A stretch of 64,000 nucleotides of DNA from Acidobacteriota bacterium (GCA_003154775.1 PMES01000110.1:41107-105106), one strand, 5' to 3'. Shown: positions 17,832 through 27,435, numbered from the stretch's first letter. The notes: generated from the letters alone by a model not told the origin. Numbers and translations: made by a program.

Positions 17832-18784
17832 GGCGTTGGCTTGCGCCGCAGCGTGGGCGCGTCTGGAGGCCGATTTTTGTCCTCGGCCGGTTTTTCCTTC
17901 TCGATCGGCTCCTCCGGCGGAACAATCCACTGGAACGTGCCGCTCTCGCCCATAGCTCCCTCGAAGAAGTTCGCTCCGCCCGCCAAGAGCGGCAAAACCG
18001 CCTGCATGAAATCGGCCGAATCTTTGCTGTCGGCCTTTTGCGCCTGGCCGCGCTTGATCAACTCGATCAGCTTCGCAAAACGCTGTTCGGAGGACTTCAA
18101 GCGCGCAATGCGGGGATCGTTCCGTTGAATAAGCCCCAAGAGAGGCACATCCTGGGAGTCGTTCGGAAAACGCACTTCGACCAGTGTGTGCGCTTCGCGC
18201 TTTTCCGGGGGATAGAGCTGTGTAAACCGCGGGCGTAACGGGCGCGTCTGCAAGTAATCGGCTTGCGAGCCGACGGACTCCTGCTCCACGCGATACTCAA
18301 TCAGCCAGACTTCCGGACCGTACTGCTTTGGCGCGTAACCGATTAGCACGATTTCCAGGAGCGGTTCGTCGGGTTTCAAATCAATTTTGTGGTGAAGCTG
18401 AGAAACGAGCGGCCGCAGTTTTTCGAGGAATATCACGCCGAGCTGTTCCAGATCGCTTTCGCTTTCGGTGGGCTGCTGGTAGTGCGGGTCGGCCCGGCCG
18501 ACATGTTCGATGTCGCGATCCAGGCGAATGGGCCGCGGCTGGGCGGGCAACTGCCACTCCTCGGCACCAAAGAGAATGCCAATATGTCCCGTGTCAATTT
18601 GCGCCACGCGCGGGGGGACGCCATTTGCTTCCAGCGGTTGGTTGATCGCGCCAAAGATGATGGAGTCGCGGGCCACGTGGACAAGGACTCTCCCGCCAGA
18701 CAGGTTGGCGACAATCTCGTCCTCCTGTGCCCGGGTGGACCCAGCCGCCAACAGCATTGCGCCAAGAACCAGCAACTCCCGCAT
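17828..18784 (-). CDS. Secreted hypothetical protein
   Basis: A 318-residue protein not recognised as any named family. ATG 18784 gives a good signal peptide (MRELLVLGAMLLAAGSTRAQ, cleavage after AQ), so the product is probably periplasmic. The middle has LLEIVLIGYAPKQYGPEVWLIEYRVEQE and RPLRPRFTQLYPPEKREAHTLVEV. The C-terminus is Pro/Lys-rich (EEPIEKEKPAEDKNRPPDAP). It is convergent with, and four bases overlapping, the MOSC gene. Similar secreted proteins of unknown function are common in acidobacterial genomes. Confidence 0.7.
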   Translation of the reverse strand: MRELLVLGAMLLAAGSTRAQEDEIVANLSGGRVLVHVARDSIIFGAINQPLEANGVPPRVAQIDTGHIGILFGAEEWQLPAQPRPIRLDRDIEHVGRADPHYQQPTESESDLEQLGVIFLEKLRPLVSQLHHKIDLKPDEPLLEIVLIGYAPKQYGPEVWLIEYRVEQESVGSQADYLQTRPLRPRFTQLYPPEKREAHTLVEVRFPNDSQDVPLLGLIQRNDPRIARLKSSEQRFAKLIELIKRGQAQKADSKDSADFMQAVLPLLAGGANFFEGAMGESGTFQWIVPPEEPIEKEKPAEDKNRPPDAPTLRRKPTP

Positions 18785-18958
18785 CGCAATCCCTCGGCCG
18801 CAGACCAGACCCCCGCTGCCTCTAGCATACTCCGTCCGCTGCCCGTTCAGGCGTTCAAGCAAACTCGGCGGGGCGGGGGCAATGAGTCAGTTTCCAGCTG
18901 GCACGGCTTACCGGTAACTTGGGTACCGGGACCAACTTTGCCGGTTACCGCTGCCGGC

Positions 18959-19669
18959 TCACTTCTTCTGGGTTCCGATGGGTTTGACGCAGGTCAGCTG
19001 TCCAGACTCGGTTCTCGTCAGCGTCACCGGTTTCGGGCAGGCTCCGAATATGATGCGGTTATTGTCCGCGAGTTCCACAAAGTCACGGACAAACTCTGAG
19101 AATTTGGTGACTTTATACACGACGAAATGGATGTCGCCCTCGGAGTTCCCAGTCAATCCACTCGAATCCCACCGCCACGCGTCGTCGTAGGTGACATAGA
19201 AAGGCTTTCTATGCTGAAAGGCCGCGAGAGCACAGCCTGACGAAGTACTAGCGTCTTGCCCCGGTTTCACTCGCCCGCAATTGACCGCCTGAGTCCCGGC
19301 AAACATAGCTAATCTGCTCTCGAAGCTGCTTGGTACAGCCCATTCCGTGAGCAGAAGTGGTTCGAGAGCACGCGCATCCTGCAAGAGTATCTTCGCGCCA
19401 TCGAAAGCTTGATACCTCAGGTCCCGCTTTTGGGCTTCGCGTCCGGCACCCGAGAGCACGAATAGACCGGCCAAGAGGACTGCGCCAGACCTGTCGTCGT
19501 AGATTGTGCATCGATTCGCATGGGAAGTTTCCTCAATCGAACAGTCGATGAAGGCTCCGTCAACCCGAACAGCACCAGCAGGGACGTCAGAAGGACGATG
19601 CTGAGACTTGCTACAACCGCATAAGAAGATAAACAAGGACAGAAATGCAGCACTGATTCTACGAATCAT
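18959..19669 (-). CDS. Putative lipoprotein, unknown function
   Basis: A 236-residue protein starting MIRRISAAFLSLFIFLCGCSKSQ, with a lipobox LCGC placing the mature cysteine near residue 19. It is thus probably anchored to a membrane from the periplasmic side. Several cysteines (FIDCSIEETSHANRC, QAVNCGRVKPG, SSGCALAAF, FGACPKPV, LTCVKPIG) suggest disulfides. No family was recognised. It lies alone between the hypothetical gene and a 222-base spacer that shows nothing clear. Confidence 0.6.
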   Translation of the reverse strand: MIRRISAAFLSLFIFLCGCSKSQHRPSDVPAGAVRVDGAFIDCSIEETSHANRCTIYDDRSGAVLLAGLFVLSGAGREAQKRDLRYQAFDGAKILLQDARALEPLLLTEWAVPSSFESRLAMFAGTQAVNCGRVKPGQDASTSSGCALAAFQHRKPFYVTYDDAWRWDSSGLTGNSEGDIHFVVYKVTKFSEFVRDFVELADNNRIIFGACPKPVTLTRTESGQLTCVKPIGTQKK

Positions 19670-19891
19670 CGAAGCCCCGCTCGGGACACGGAAAGCCGAA
19701 ACGGTGAGTATCCACTCACACTATAGTAGACACTGGCGAGAATAAAATAGTGCCCAACGGCGACTTGCTGTTGGCAAACCGGACATCTTCGTACTGGGAC
19801 CCGAACGACCAACTCAAGCGTCGCCTGATCGCAAACTGGCCCACTACCCAGGCGGGTTCGGCGTTTACCGCCCGGCGTTTCTTCCGTTAAA

Positions 19892-20485
19892 ATGGAGGAA
19901 CACTTACAAGACAAGAGAAAACATCACACTATGGGACTTCGGAAACTCAAAAGCATTCAGCATAACGGTAAGAGCGTGGCGGCCATCCTAGAGGCGCACA
20001 AACGCTTCTTCAGTGGGAAAGAAGGCGGAGCGCGGGCCGATCTCACCGGTGCAAACCTTTCCCGCGCGGATTTTACGAAGATCGATCTCGCCGGGGCCAT
20101 TCTGCGCAATGCCAATCTCGAAGGAAGCGACCTTCGCGGCGCGCGCCTGCCGGGCGCGGACCTCAGCGGGGCGCGGCTGCGCAAGGCCGATTTGCGCAAC
20201 ACGGACATGACCGAGGCGGTGCTTCCAGGGGCGGACCTGAGCGCAGCGCAAGCCAGCGGCGTGGAATTCTTCCGCTGCGACCTGACCGGCGCTAATTTCC
20301 AGAACGCTTCGCTGCGGAATGCCAACTTCCGCGATGCACGCGTGGATGGCGCGAAATTTTCCGGTGCGGATATGGGCATCAGCATTCTGCGCGAGACGGA
20401 TCTGAGCAAGGTGGATTTGACCGGCGTTGATCTGTCCACGGCGCTCCTGCCCCCGGGATACTCGGCGAAGGCGCGCGGAGCATAA
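19892..20485 (+). CDS. Pentapeptide-repeat protein
   Basis: The 197 residues hold about 25 consecutive A(D/N)LxX pentapeptides from residue 49 on (ARADLTGANLSRADFTKIDLAGA, SDLRGARLPGADLSGARLRKADL). They predict a right-handed quadrilateral beta-helix. Such proteins range from DNA mimics (Qnr/MfpA) to proteins without known role; nothing here singles one out. The N-terminal 48 residues are polar. ATG 19892 is the upstream start; ATG 19931 (MGLRKLKSIQHN) is an alternative. The spacing to the next gene is about 110 bases. Confidence 0.85.
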   Translation: MEEHLQDKRKHHTMGLRKLKSIQHNGKSVAAILEAHKRFFSGKEGGARADLTGANLSRADFTKIDLAGAILRNANLEGSDLRGARLPGADLSGARLRKADLRNTDMTEAVLPGADLSAAQASGVEFFRCDLTGANFQNASLRNANFRDARVDGAKFSGADMGISILRETDLSKVDLTGVDLSTALLPPGYSAKARGA

Positions 20486-20595
20486 GGGCCGCAGGACCTG
20501 CAGACTCGCTCTGCACCACGGGCGCCATCGGCGGGGATGGCAAATCGCCGGAGCGCGTGTTAGCCTCTCGCGAAGCCCACAATTCAGGGGAAACC

Positions 20596-23532
20596 TTGGC
20601 GACCATCTCGACACAATTGGACCTGCCGGGCGTACGCGAGCGCGTGCTGGAGGTGCTGCGCGGGCTCCTCGAAGAACTCGGCAGCCAAGGCGCCATTCCA
20701 CAGCTCTCCATCACCTCCAACCTCGATCGCGATTTGGGACTCGGCAGCCTGGAGCGCGTGGAACTCCTCACGCGACTGGAGAACGCCTTCGACATGCGGC
20801 TTCCTGACACGCTTTCGGCAGAAGCGAGCACGCCCGAGGAACTTATCCGGGCCATCCTGACGGCTCCTGGCACGACTGTGAGCGAAGAGGAAGAGACCTC
20901 CGCATTGCGTGCCTCCGCGGCGGTGCAGATCTTGCAGCGGGAAGCCGAGGATTCCATCGTCGAAAAAGCAGAAACGCTTATCGATGTCATCCGCTACCGC
21001 GGAATTCACGACGCCGACCGCGCGCACCTGCTGATCACCGAGGACGACGAGCACGGCGAACATCACTACACGCTGACGTTTGGCGAGCTCTACACCGCCG
21101 CACAAAGGTGCGCCGAAGAACTGGCGCGGCGAGGCGTTCCCGCGGGAGGGCGCGTGTCGCTGATGCTGCCCACTTCGCGCCAGTTTTTCATTTGTTACAC
21201 CGCCATTTTGCTGGCGGGCGCCATTCCTGTGCCCATCTACCCGCCGTACCGCGCGGACCGCATCGAGGAGTACGCACAGCGGCAGGCGGCTATTCTGAAC
21301 AACGCGCGAGTGTGCCTGCTGCTGACGTTTCGCCGCGCGGAAGCCGTCGCCAAACTGCTGAAGCCGCGCGTGAAATCACTGCTGGGAGTTGTGGACGCGC
21401 GGAAATTACTGGAAGCCGCCGAAAAAGAGCCGCCGCCGGCACCTGGCGCCTTGCCCGCGTTCCTGTCGGGCAGTCGCATGCGCAAGGGCAGCGACATCGC
21501 GCTGCTGCAGTACACTTCGGGTTCCACGGGCAATCCGAAGGGTGTGGTGCTGACCCACGCGAACCTTCTGGCGAATATGCGCGCTCTTGCGGAAGCGGTG
21601 CGGATGGGGCCGGGAGACGTCGCCGTAAGCTGGTTGCCGCTCTATCACGACATGGGATTGATTGGCGCGTGGCTCACTCTATTTCTCCACGGCCTTCCAG
21701 TGGTGGTGATGTCGCCCCTCGCTTTTCTGACACGCCCGGAGCGCTGGCTGCACGCGTTCAGCAAACACAAAGGTACGATCGCCGCCGCGCCGAATTTTGC
21801 CTACGAATTGTGCGTGCGCAAGATTTCCGATAAGGCGATGGAAGGGATTGACCTTAGCTCCTGGCGCGCGGCGATGAATGGCGCGGAGCCCGTCAATCCG
21901 GAAACGCTGGAGCGCTTTGTCCAGCGTTTCGGGAAGTACGGCTTCCGGCGGGAATCGCTGTTGCCGGTTTATGGGCTCGCGGAGGCGTCTTTGGGCGTAA
22001 CCATGCCGCCGCTCGATCGCGGGCCGCTGGTGGATTGCGTGGAGCGCGACGCTTTCACGATGCAGGGGCGCGCCGTTCCCGCGTCATCGGACGATGAGGG
22101 GAGCATCTCGTTTGTCTCGTCGGGGAAGCCGCTGGCGGGCCATGATGTGCTCATCGTGGACGCCGAGGGAAGCGAACTGCCGGACCGCATGGAAGGTTTT
22201 CTGTGGTTCCGCGGACCTTCGGCGACAAGCGGCTATTACAGCAATCCGGAAGAGACCGCGAAGCTCTTTCCGCGCGGCTCGGCAACCACGCCGGGCGAGT
22301 ATCCGTGGCTGAATTCCGGCGACCGCGCCTATCGCGCCGATGGCGAAATCTACGTCACCGACCGCGTAAAGGACATCATCATCAAAGGGGGACGAAATCT
22401 TTACCCGCACGAAGTGGAAGAGCTGGCGTCAAACGTCGAGGGAATCCGCAGAGGTTGCGTGGTGGCGTTTGGATTGAAGGATGAGGATAGCGGGACGGAG
22501 AAGCTGGTGATCGTTGCGGAATCGCGCGAAACGCAAGCGTCCGGCCGCGCCGCGATTGCCGCGAAGATTACGGACCAGGTTTCGCGCGGCCTGGGCCTTC
22601 CCCCCGATCGCGTGGAGTTGATTCCGCCCGGCAGCATCCCGAAAACGTCCAGTGGCAAATTGCGCCGCGATGAAACGAAACAACTCTACCTGGCGGGCAC
22701 GCTGACGGCGGCGAAGCCTCCGGCATGGGTGCAAATCGTGCGACTCGGCCTGGGTTCCTCCGTGAAAGGGGCGTTGCGCACTACTGGGGGCGGCCTGCGC
22801 AAGGCATTTGAGAAGGTCTACGGTGTCTATTTCATTGTCGTGTTTATCCTTTGGATTGTGCCGGCATGGCTGATGGTAAGGCAATTCAAGGATCACAAGG
22901 CCGCGGGGCGCTTCACTTCGGCGGCGCTGAAGGTCCTGTTTGTGCTGGCGGGAATTCGCGTGAAGGTCGTCGGGAAAGAGTACATGGATACGCCGGGGGC
23001 AAAGGTTTATGCCTCCAACCACGCCAGCTATTTCGATGTGCTGCCGTTGATGATGGGCCTGGGCGTGCCGTATCGCTTCGTTGCCAAAGGCGAAGTGAGC
23101 GCAATGCCACTCATCGGAACTTTTCTCAACAAGATGGGGCATCTTTCGTTCGATCGCCATGACGCGGGCTCGCGGCTGCGCCAGGTGCATGAGATCGAGC
23201 AGTACTTGCGCCAGGGCGACTCCGTGTTTGTTTTTCCCGAGGGCACCTTCGTGCCGGAGGAAGGCGTGCGGCCATTTCAGCTCGGAGCGTTCCGCGGAGC
23301 CATAGCCACGGGCACGCCGGTTGTGCCGGTATCGTTGGCTGGCACGCGGAGGTTTCTGCGTGACCGCACATTTCTGCCGCGCCCCACGAGCGTCACGATT
23401 ACGCTTTCACCGCCGATTTATCCTTCGGCAGCGATGCCCAGCGGCGGTCCTCGCCATTTGCCAGAGATTGTGCGCCTGCGTGATCTTTCCCGCGAAGCGA
23501 TAGCGCGGCATTCCGGCGAGCCGATTACTTAA
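20596..23532 (+). CDS. ACP-fatty acyl-AMP ligase-lysophospholipid acyltransferase fusion
   Basis: A 978-residue, three-module protein. First an acyl-carrier-like domain (SNLDRDLGLGSLERVELLTRL, with Ser for phosphopantetheine). Then an acyl-AMP-forming ligase with LQYTSGSTGNPKGVVLTHANL, WLPLYHDMGLIGAWL, NGAEPVNPETLERF and a C-terminal subdomain containing DRVKDIIIKGGRNLYPHEVEE. A membrane segment (YFIVVFILWIVPAWLMV) leads to a PlsC-type acyltransferase with NHASYFD (HX4D) and FPEGTFVPEEG. It may activate a free fatty acid and pass it to a lysolipid at the inner membrane, comparable to Aas. TTG 20596 (AGGGG six bases upstream) is preferred to GTG 20557. Confidence 0.88.
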   Translation: MATISTQLDLPGVRERVLEVLRGLLEELGSQGAIPQLSITSNLDRDLGLGSLERVELLTRLENAFDMRLPDTLSAEASTPEELIRAILTAPGTTVSEEEETSALRASAAVQILQREAEDSIVEKAETLIDVIRYRGIHDADRAHLLITEDDEHGEHHYTLTFGELYTAAQRCAEELARRGVPAGGRVSLMLPTSRQFFICYTAILLAGAIPVPIYPPYRADRIEEYAQRQAAILNNARVCLLLTFRRAEAVAKLLKPRVKSLLGVVDARKLLEAAEKEPPPAPGALPAFLSGSRMRKGSDIALLQYTSGSTGNPKGVVLTHANLLANMRALAEAVRMGPGDVAVSWLPLYHDMGLIGAWLTLFLHGLPVVVMSPLAFLTRPERWLHAFSKHKGTIAAAPNFAYELCVRKISDKAMEGIDLSSWRAAMNGAEPVNPETLERFVQRFGKYGFRRESLLPVYGLAEASLGVTMPPLDRGPLVDCVERDAFTMQGRAVPASSDDEGSISFVSSGKPLAGHDVLIVDAEGSELPDRMEGFLWFRGPSATSGYYSNPEETAKLFPRGSATTPGEYPWLNSGDRAYRADGEIYVTDRVKDIIIKGGRNLYPHEVEELASNVEGIRRGCVVAFGLKDEDSGTEKLVIVAESRETQASGRAAIAAKITDQVSRGLGLPPDRVELIPPGSIPKTSSGKLRRDETKQLYLAGTLTAAKPPAWVQIVRLGLGSSVKGALRTTGGGLRKAFEKVYGVYFIVVFILWIVPAWLMVRQFKDHKAAGRFTSAALKVLFVLAGIRVKVVGKEYMDTPGAKVYASNHASYFDVLPLMMGLGVPYRFVAKGEVSAMPLIGTFLNKMGHLSFDRHDAGSRLRQVHEIEQYLRQGDSVFVFPEGTFVPEEGVRPFQLGAFRGAIATGTPVVPVSLAGTRRFLRDRTFLPRPTSVTITLSPPIYPSAAMPSGGPRHLPEIVRLRDLSREAIARHSGEPIT

Positions 23533-23581
23533 GCTGCGTTTCCACTCGATTCTGCAATCATTGCCGAATCCGAACAAATTC

Positions 23582-23621
23582 CAGCCCGAGTCCCACTCGC
23601 ATTTGAATGGGCCTCGGGCTG
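23582..23621. terminator. Hairpin between converging genes
   Basis: CAGCCCGAG (23582-23590) pairs with CTCGGGCTG (23613-23621), nine perfect pairs between two convergent genes. There is no clear T-run, so termination is only likely. Confidence 0.4.
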
Positions 23622-23669
23622 TCGATGAATTGCCGTTTCCCGCTACACTAGGGTTGTGGGCACTGACGC

Positions 23670-24455
23670 TCAGTGATTCAGCGTATAGATCACACTGATT
23701 TGCGTCTCGACCTCGACGGCATGTCCATCCAGGATAGTGGGCCGGTATCGCCACTCGCGAACCGCAGCGAGCGCGGAAGTATAGAAGAGCGGATCGCCGG
23801 ACTCAACTTCAAGCGCTTGGATCGAGCCGTCTGTTGCAATGATGGCGCGAAGCTCCACGCGGCCTTCGCGGTGCATCTGCAAAGGCAGTGTCGGATAGAC
23901 CGGCTCCACGCGATGAACCAATGCGGCTGCTTCGATGTGGCCAAGACTGATGCGCCTTTTCTCAGTGTGCGCCACCACTTGTTGCGGCGGCTGAGGAACT
24001 CTGTCTGGTCCTGTGGCGGACGGAGCACCTGGAATATTCGGTCCATCCAGCACGCCTGGGATCTGCGGGCCAATGGGCTCGCTTGGGTCACTTGTCGGGT
24101 TTCCGGGAACCGTGGCCGCGATTGTCGTCGGGATACTAGCGGGCTCGCAGAACCGGCAGACCGTTGTTGGAGTCTTCCCCGGTTGCGTGTTGTTGCCCGG
24201 CGGGCGTGCGGGCCCTCCGGGATATGAGTAGGGTGTGACAGGAGTGAAGACGGTAAACGCGAGGCGTTCGCCGTGGCTTAGCAGCGGGTACATCACCAGC
24301 ATGGCGAGTACCAGTATCTGTACGATGATGGACGCAATCAGTGCGCGGCGGCGTGCTTGGCGTGCGCCTTTCTCCTCATCCGCGTTGCCTTCCATCAGAC
24401 AACTTGTCAGGGAACCCAGACCTTCTTTGGAGACACTCGTTCGGTCTTGACTCAT
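23670..24455 (-). CDS. TonB-family energy-transducer-like protein
   Basis: A 261-residue TonB-like protein. A cytoplasmic N-terminus with many charged residues precedes one membrane helix (ALIASIIVQILVLAMLVMYPLL). A Pro-rich periplasmic stretch follows, with VCRFCEPAS. The TonB C-terminal domain is HRVEPVYPTLPLQMHREGRVELRAIIATDGSIQALEVESGDPLF, ending AAVREWRYRPTILDG. It would couple inner-membrane energy to outer-membrane receptors or act as a secretin-like partner. No exbB/exbD is nearby. The start is ATG 24455 with AGAGGTG upstream. Confidence 0.85.
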   Translation of the reverse strand: MSQDRTSVSKEGLGSLTSCLMEGNADEEKGARQARRRALIASIIVQILVLAMLVMYPLLSHGERLAFTVFTPVTPYSYPGGPARPPGNNTQPGKTPTTVCRFCEPASIPTTIAATVPGNPTSDPSEPIGPQIPGVLDGPNIPGAPSATGPDRVPQPPQQVVAHTEKRRISLGHIEAAALVHRVEPVYPTLPLQMHREGRVELRAIIATDGSIQALEVESGDPLFYTSALAAVREWRYRPTILDGHAVEVETQISVIYTLNH

Positions 24456-24765
24456 CACACACCTCTGTAGACTGGCCCGCGAGCGACGGGGAAGTTTTGC
24501 GGCACCAGCCTCCTGTGGTTGCCTACAGGAGGCCGGCACCGCGCTCGCAGGGATGTGAGGTGCGCGCGTCCTCTATTCCATTGGACACCGTGACGCAACA
24601 CAAGTTCCCCGGGAAGGCCGGCTCTTCGCTGCTTTTCGCCAGGGGCCGCTTTCACGAACGCCGAATTCTTCAAACCATTCGCCGGCCAGCGGGTTCTTCC
24701 GGGGTGCATCTAGCCTTGTTCCCCAAGCATCTAATTTGTTGGACGTGGATCCGAGGAGAAACCCA

Positions 24766-25077
24766 ATGGACAGGCGTATTCCCGAAGTTGTCGGTGTGCG
24801 CCGCACGGGCTGGGCGGCTCTGGCCCGCGATCCGCAGTTGGACCTTATTGAATTCATCTGTCCTCATTGCGGCGCGGAAAGCCAGAAGAAGGCGCGGCGC
24901 GAGCGCACCGAGTATCGCTTCACGGATGGCTTCATGCAGGATCTGCAGGGCGAAGGAGTGCAGTGCCACCACTGCCGGCAGTCGTTGCGTATCGTGCCGG
25001 TGGTGATGCTGCACGATCAGGAAGAGGTCAAACGGTTTGAGGCAATGCGCGCGGAAGAGCACGTGCCGGCGCAATAG
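24766..25077 (+). CDS. Small zinc-ribbon-like hypothetical protein
   Basis: A 103-residue cytoplasmic protein with two CxxC knuckles, ICPHCGAES and VQCHHCRQS, 37 residues apart, the spacing of a zinc ribbon. The ends are charged. I do not recognise the family. ATG 24766 is supported by GAGGAG about eight bases upstream; TTG 24736 is an alternative. A strong hairpin terminator follows directly. Confidence 0.65.
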   Translation: MDRRIPEVVGVRRTGWAALARDPQLDLIEFICPHCGAESQKKARRERTEYRFTDGFMQDLQGEGVQCHHCRQSLRIVPVVMLHDQEEVKRFEAMRAEEHVPAQ

Positions 25078-25090
25078 TTCGCTCCAAGAA

Positions 25091-25127
25091 AGAGAGGGCG
25101 CTCCGGTCAGGCCGGGGCGCCCTCTCT
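25091..25127. terminator. Bidirectional hairpin terminator
   Basis: Sixteen-base arms (25091-25106 and 25112-25127) around a five-base loop pair with one mismatch. The site lies between two convergent genes ending at 25077 and 25155. Confidence 0.75.
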
Positions 25128-25154
25128 GGTAGAGATGTTGCGCGGGATGCGGAA

Positions 25155-26030
25155 TCAGTACGCCTGCAAAACAGGGTCTACCGGCAACCCGAACTTTTCC
25201 AGGCGCTCGCGAACCGTTTTAAACGCTTCGTCGACGGTATCAGCAAAGCTCAATTTGCCAAATTCTTCCCGGTTGATCGTGCCCCATCGCACCATGGCCT
25301 TCAAGTTCAGCACGTCATTCCAGTATTTGCGTCCGTAGATCAGGATCAGCGTATTCTTGTTCATTTTCCCCGTTTGCGAAAGCGTCATCATCTCCCACAT
25401 TTCATCCATTGTGCCGAAGCCGCCGGGGAATACGATCAGGGCTTTGGCAATCTGAGCAAACCACAATTTGCGCATGAAAAAATAATGGAAATTGAGGCTC
25501 AGCTCGGGGCTGATGTAAGGGTTCGCGAACTGCTCGTGTGGGAGTTCAATGGATAGTCCGATGGATTTTCCTCCGGCCTCGTAGGCCCCGCGATTCGCCG
25601 CTTCCATGATGCCGGGGCCGCCACCGGAGCAAATCACAAAGCGCCGCGGTTTGGGCCCCAGGGAAAGGGCCCAGGTGGTGATTCTGTGCGACAGTTGGCG
25701 CGCTTCTTCGTAATAGCGGGACATCTCCAGAGCGCTCTTGGCTTCACGCAAGGCCATGCGGTGCAGCTTCAAGCGTTTTTCGCTGAGGTTGCCGGTTTTC
25801 TCCCTTTTCAGGCGTGTGTAGCGCGCTGCCGCGGTTTCGTGCGATTCGATGCGCGCCGAGCCGAACATCACGATGGTGTCGCCGATGCCTTCCTTCTTGA
25901 GTTGTGCCAGGGGATGAATATATTCCGCGAGGATGCGGATGGGCCGCGCGGGCGTGCTGGCCATGAAATGGCGATCGTCGTGCGGGGCTTTGGGGGCGTG
26001 CTGAGGTTTGGGCCGTTTTCCGTCGGGCAT
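25155..26030 (-). CDS. LOG-family (TIGR00730-like) nucleotide phosphoribohydrolase
   Basis: A 291-residue Rossmann-fold protein of the LOG / so-called lysine decarboxylase family. It has FVICSGGGPGIMEAANRGAYEAGGKSIGL and the signature PGGFGTMDEMWE. Family members release adenine-type bases from nucleoside 5'-monophosphates. The N-terminal ~100 residues (HPLAQLKKEGIGDTIVMFGSARI) are longer than in plant-type LOG and match the large bacterial subgroup. The substrate in this organism is unknown. Confidence 0.88.
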   Translation of the reverse strand: MPDGKRPKPQHAPKAPHDDRHFMASTPARPIRILAEYIHPLAQLKKEGIGDTIVMFGSARIESHETAAARYTRLKREKTGNLSEKRLKLHRMALREAKSALEMSRYYEEARQLSHRITTWALSLGPKPRRFVICSGGGPGIMEAANRGAYEAGGKSIGLSIELPHEQFANPYISPELSLNFHYFFMRKLWFAQIAKALIVFPGGFGTMDEMWEMMTLSQTGKMNKNTLILIYGRKYWNDVLNLKAMVRWGTINREEFGKLSFADTVDEAFKTVRERLEKFGLPVDPVLQAY

Positions 26031-26194
26031 GAGCGGTTCTCCAATCGAGACGAACTATGATTGTAGGCAGCGCGCGAGGCCCCCGGCAACGTCTTTGGCC
26101 CTGGGTGCGTCGAAACAAGTACGCAGTGCATCCCGGAGGCAATCTATCCGCACGCGGGTTTTCCGAACGGACTGTGCTAGCGTGAACCCCTAAC

Positions 26195-27340
26195 ATGGGA
26201 AAATCACACCATTCGTTGAGGTTTTCATTCATTCTCGTGCTGGGCTGCTTTGCCGCGACAGCCCATGCCCAGGCGCCCGAGGGCCCCATGACACCTCCGC
26301 CGGGCGTCGCCATCCAGCAGGCACCGCCGCAGACAAAATTCAAGCTGCAAAGCATTCTGGTGAATACGCCGGTGACCGTGCGCGATGCCAAGGGCGAAAT
26401 GGTCCACGATCTGGAGAGCAGGAATTTTCGCCTCACGGATAACGGCGTCGAGCAGAAAATCTCGCACTTCGATTTGGGCAGTGATCCCCTTTCCTTGGTG
26501 GTTGTTGTCGAAACGAGCTCGCGCCTGGACGCTATTCTTCCCGAAATGCGCAAGGCGGGTATCCTGCTGACGCAAACGGTCATGGGCCCGAGTGGCGAGG
26601 CGGCACTCGTGGGCTTTAACGATTCCGTGGACAAGTTGCAGGACTTCACGGTGAACGCCGACGCCATCGAAACCGCGATGACGCGCCTCAAGGAAGGAAC
26701 GTCCGGGGCGAAGCTTTACGATGCCATGGGGCTTGGCGTGGAAATGCTCAGCGGCAGGCCAATGGCCACGCCAACGCAACCCGGGCGCCGCCGCGTGATA
26801 CTGGTGCTCGCGGAAGCCCACGATGAAGGAAGCAATGCGAAGCTTGGTGAGGTGCTTCGCCGCGCGCAATTGGCCAACGTGACGATTTACAGTGTGGGGA
26901 TTTCTTCGACGCGCGCGGCGTTGCAGAAGAAGGCCGAATACAAGCGCCCGCCCAATCCCGCGCCGGATGGCACGTTTGGCTTGCCGCCTATTCCCGGCAG
27001 TGTGCAGACGCCCACAACAGAAAACGACCGCTACGGAAACATTGATCTGATGGCGCTGGCAGTTTGGGCCGTGCAGCACATCAAGGATCAGATAACCGAC
27101 CACGCGCTGGAAATTGCCGCCACGGCCACCGGCGGCGCGCACATGGCCACGTGGAAAGACCGTTCGATTGAAAACGCGATTGATGAGATCGGCGGGGAGC
27201 TGCACTCGCAGTATTCTCTAACGTACACGCCCAGCGACACGGAAGCCACCGGCTATCACGAGATCAAAGTCGATGTGGATCGCGCAGGCCTGAAGGTCCG
27301 CGCCCGCCCAGGCTACTACCTCGCCGGCCCGGAGAGCTGA
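26195..27340 (+). CDS. Secreted VWFA-domain protein, acidobacterial type
   Basis: A 381-residue protein with a signal peptide (SFILVLGCFAATAHA, cleaved near AQA). It has the acidobacterial VWFA-related architecture: VNTPVTVRDAKGEMVHDLESRNFRLTDNG, then LSLVVVVETSSRLDAILPEMR. The usual VWFA metal site DxSxS is altered to ETSSR, so metal binding may be lost. The C-terminal IENAIDEIGGELHSQYSLTYTPSD and VDRAGLKVRARPGYY are family hallmarks. Function is unknown. The family (TIGR03436) is strongly expanded in Acidobacteriota and is a useful taxonomic pointer. Confidence 0.88.
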   Translation: MGKSHHSLRFSFILVLGCFAATAHAQAPEGPMTPPPGVAIQQAPPQTKFKLQSILVNTPVTVRDAKGEMVHDLESRNFRLTDNGVEQKISHFDLGSDPLSLVVVVETSSRLDAILPEMRKAGILLTQTVMGPSGEAALVGFNDSVDKLQDFTVNADAIETAMTRLKEGTSGAKLYDAMGLGVEMLSGRPMATPTQPGRRRVILVLAEAHDEGSNAKLGEVLRRAQLANVTIYSVGISSTRAALQKKAEYKRPPNPAPDGTFGLPPIPGSVQTPTTENDRYGNIDLMALAVWAVQHIKDQITDHALEIAATATGGAHMATWKDRSIENAIDEIGGELHSQYSLTYTPSDTEATGYHEIKVDVDRAGLKVRARPGYYLAGPES

Positions 27341-27415
27341 GAGATACTCTCGCTTTTCGGGGCACAACGAAGAGTTTCCTCAGGGCCTAAAGCCCAAATT
27401 ATGGCGAGCCAATAT

Positions 27416-27435
27416 GTCGGAGCTAAAGCTCCGAC
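27416..27435. repeat. Intergenic hairpin repeat GTCGGAGCTaaAGCTCCGAC
   Basis: A perfect nine-base-arm palindrome with a two-base centre. Just upstream GGGCCTAAAGCCC (27383-27395) is a second CTAAAG-centred hairpin. Both look like members of dispersed intergenic repeats rather than unique regulators. Confidence 0.55.

Noticed and set aside
19666..19914. Minus-strand 82-codon frame with RCPVCQQQ
   Set aside because: A single CxxC, no family resemblance, and overlap with the start of the pentapeptide gene.
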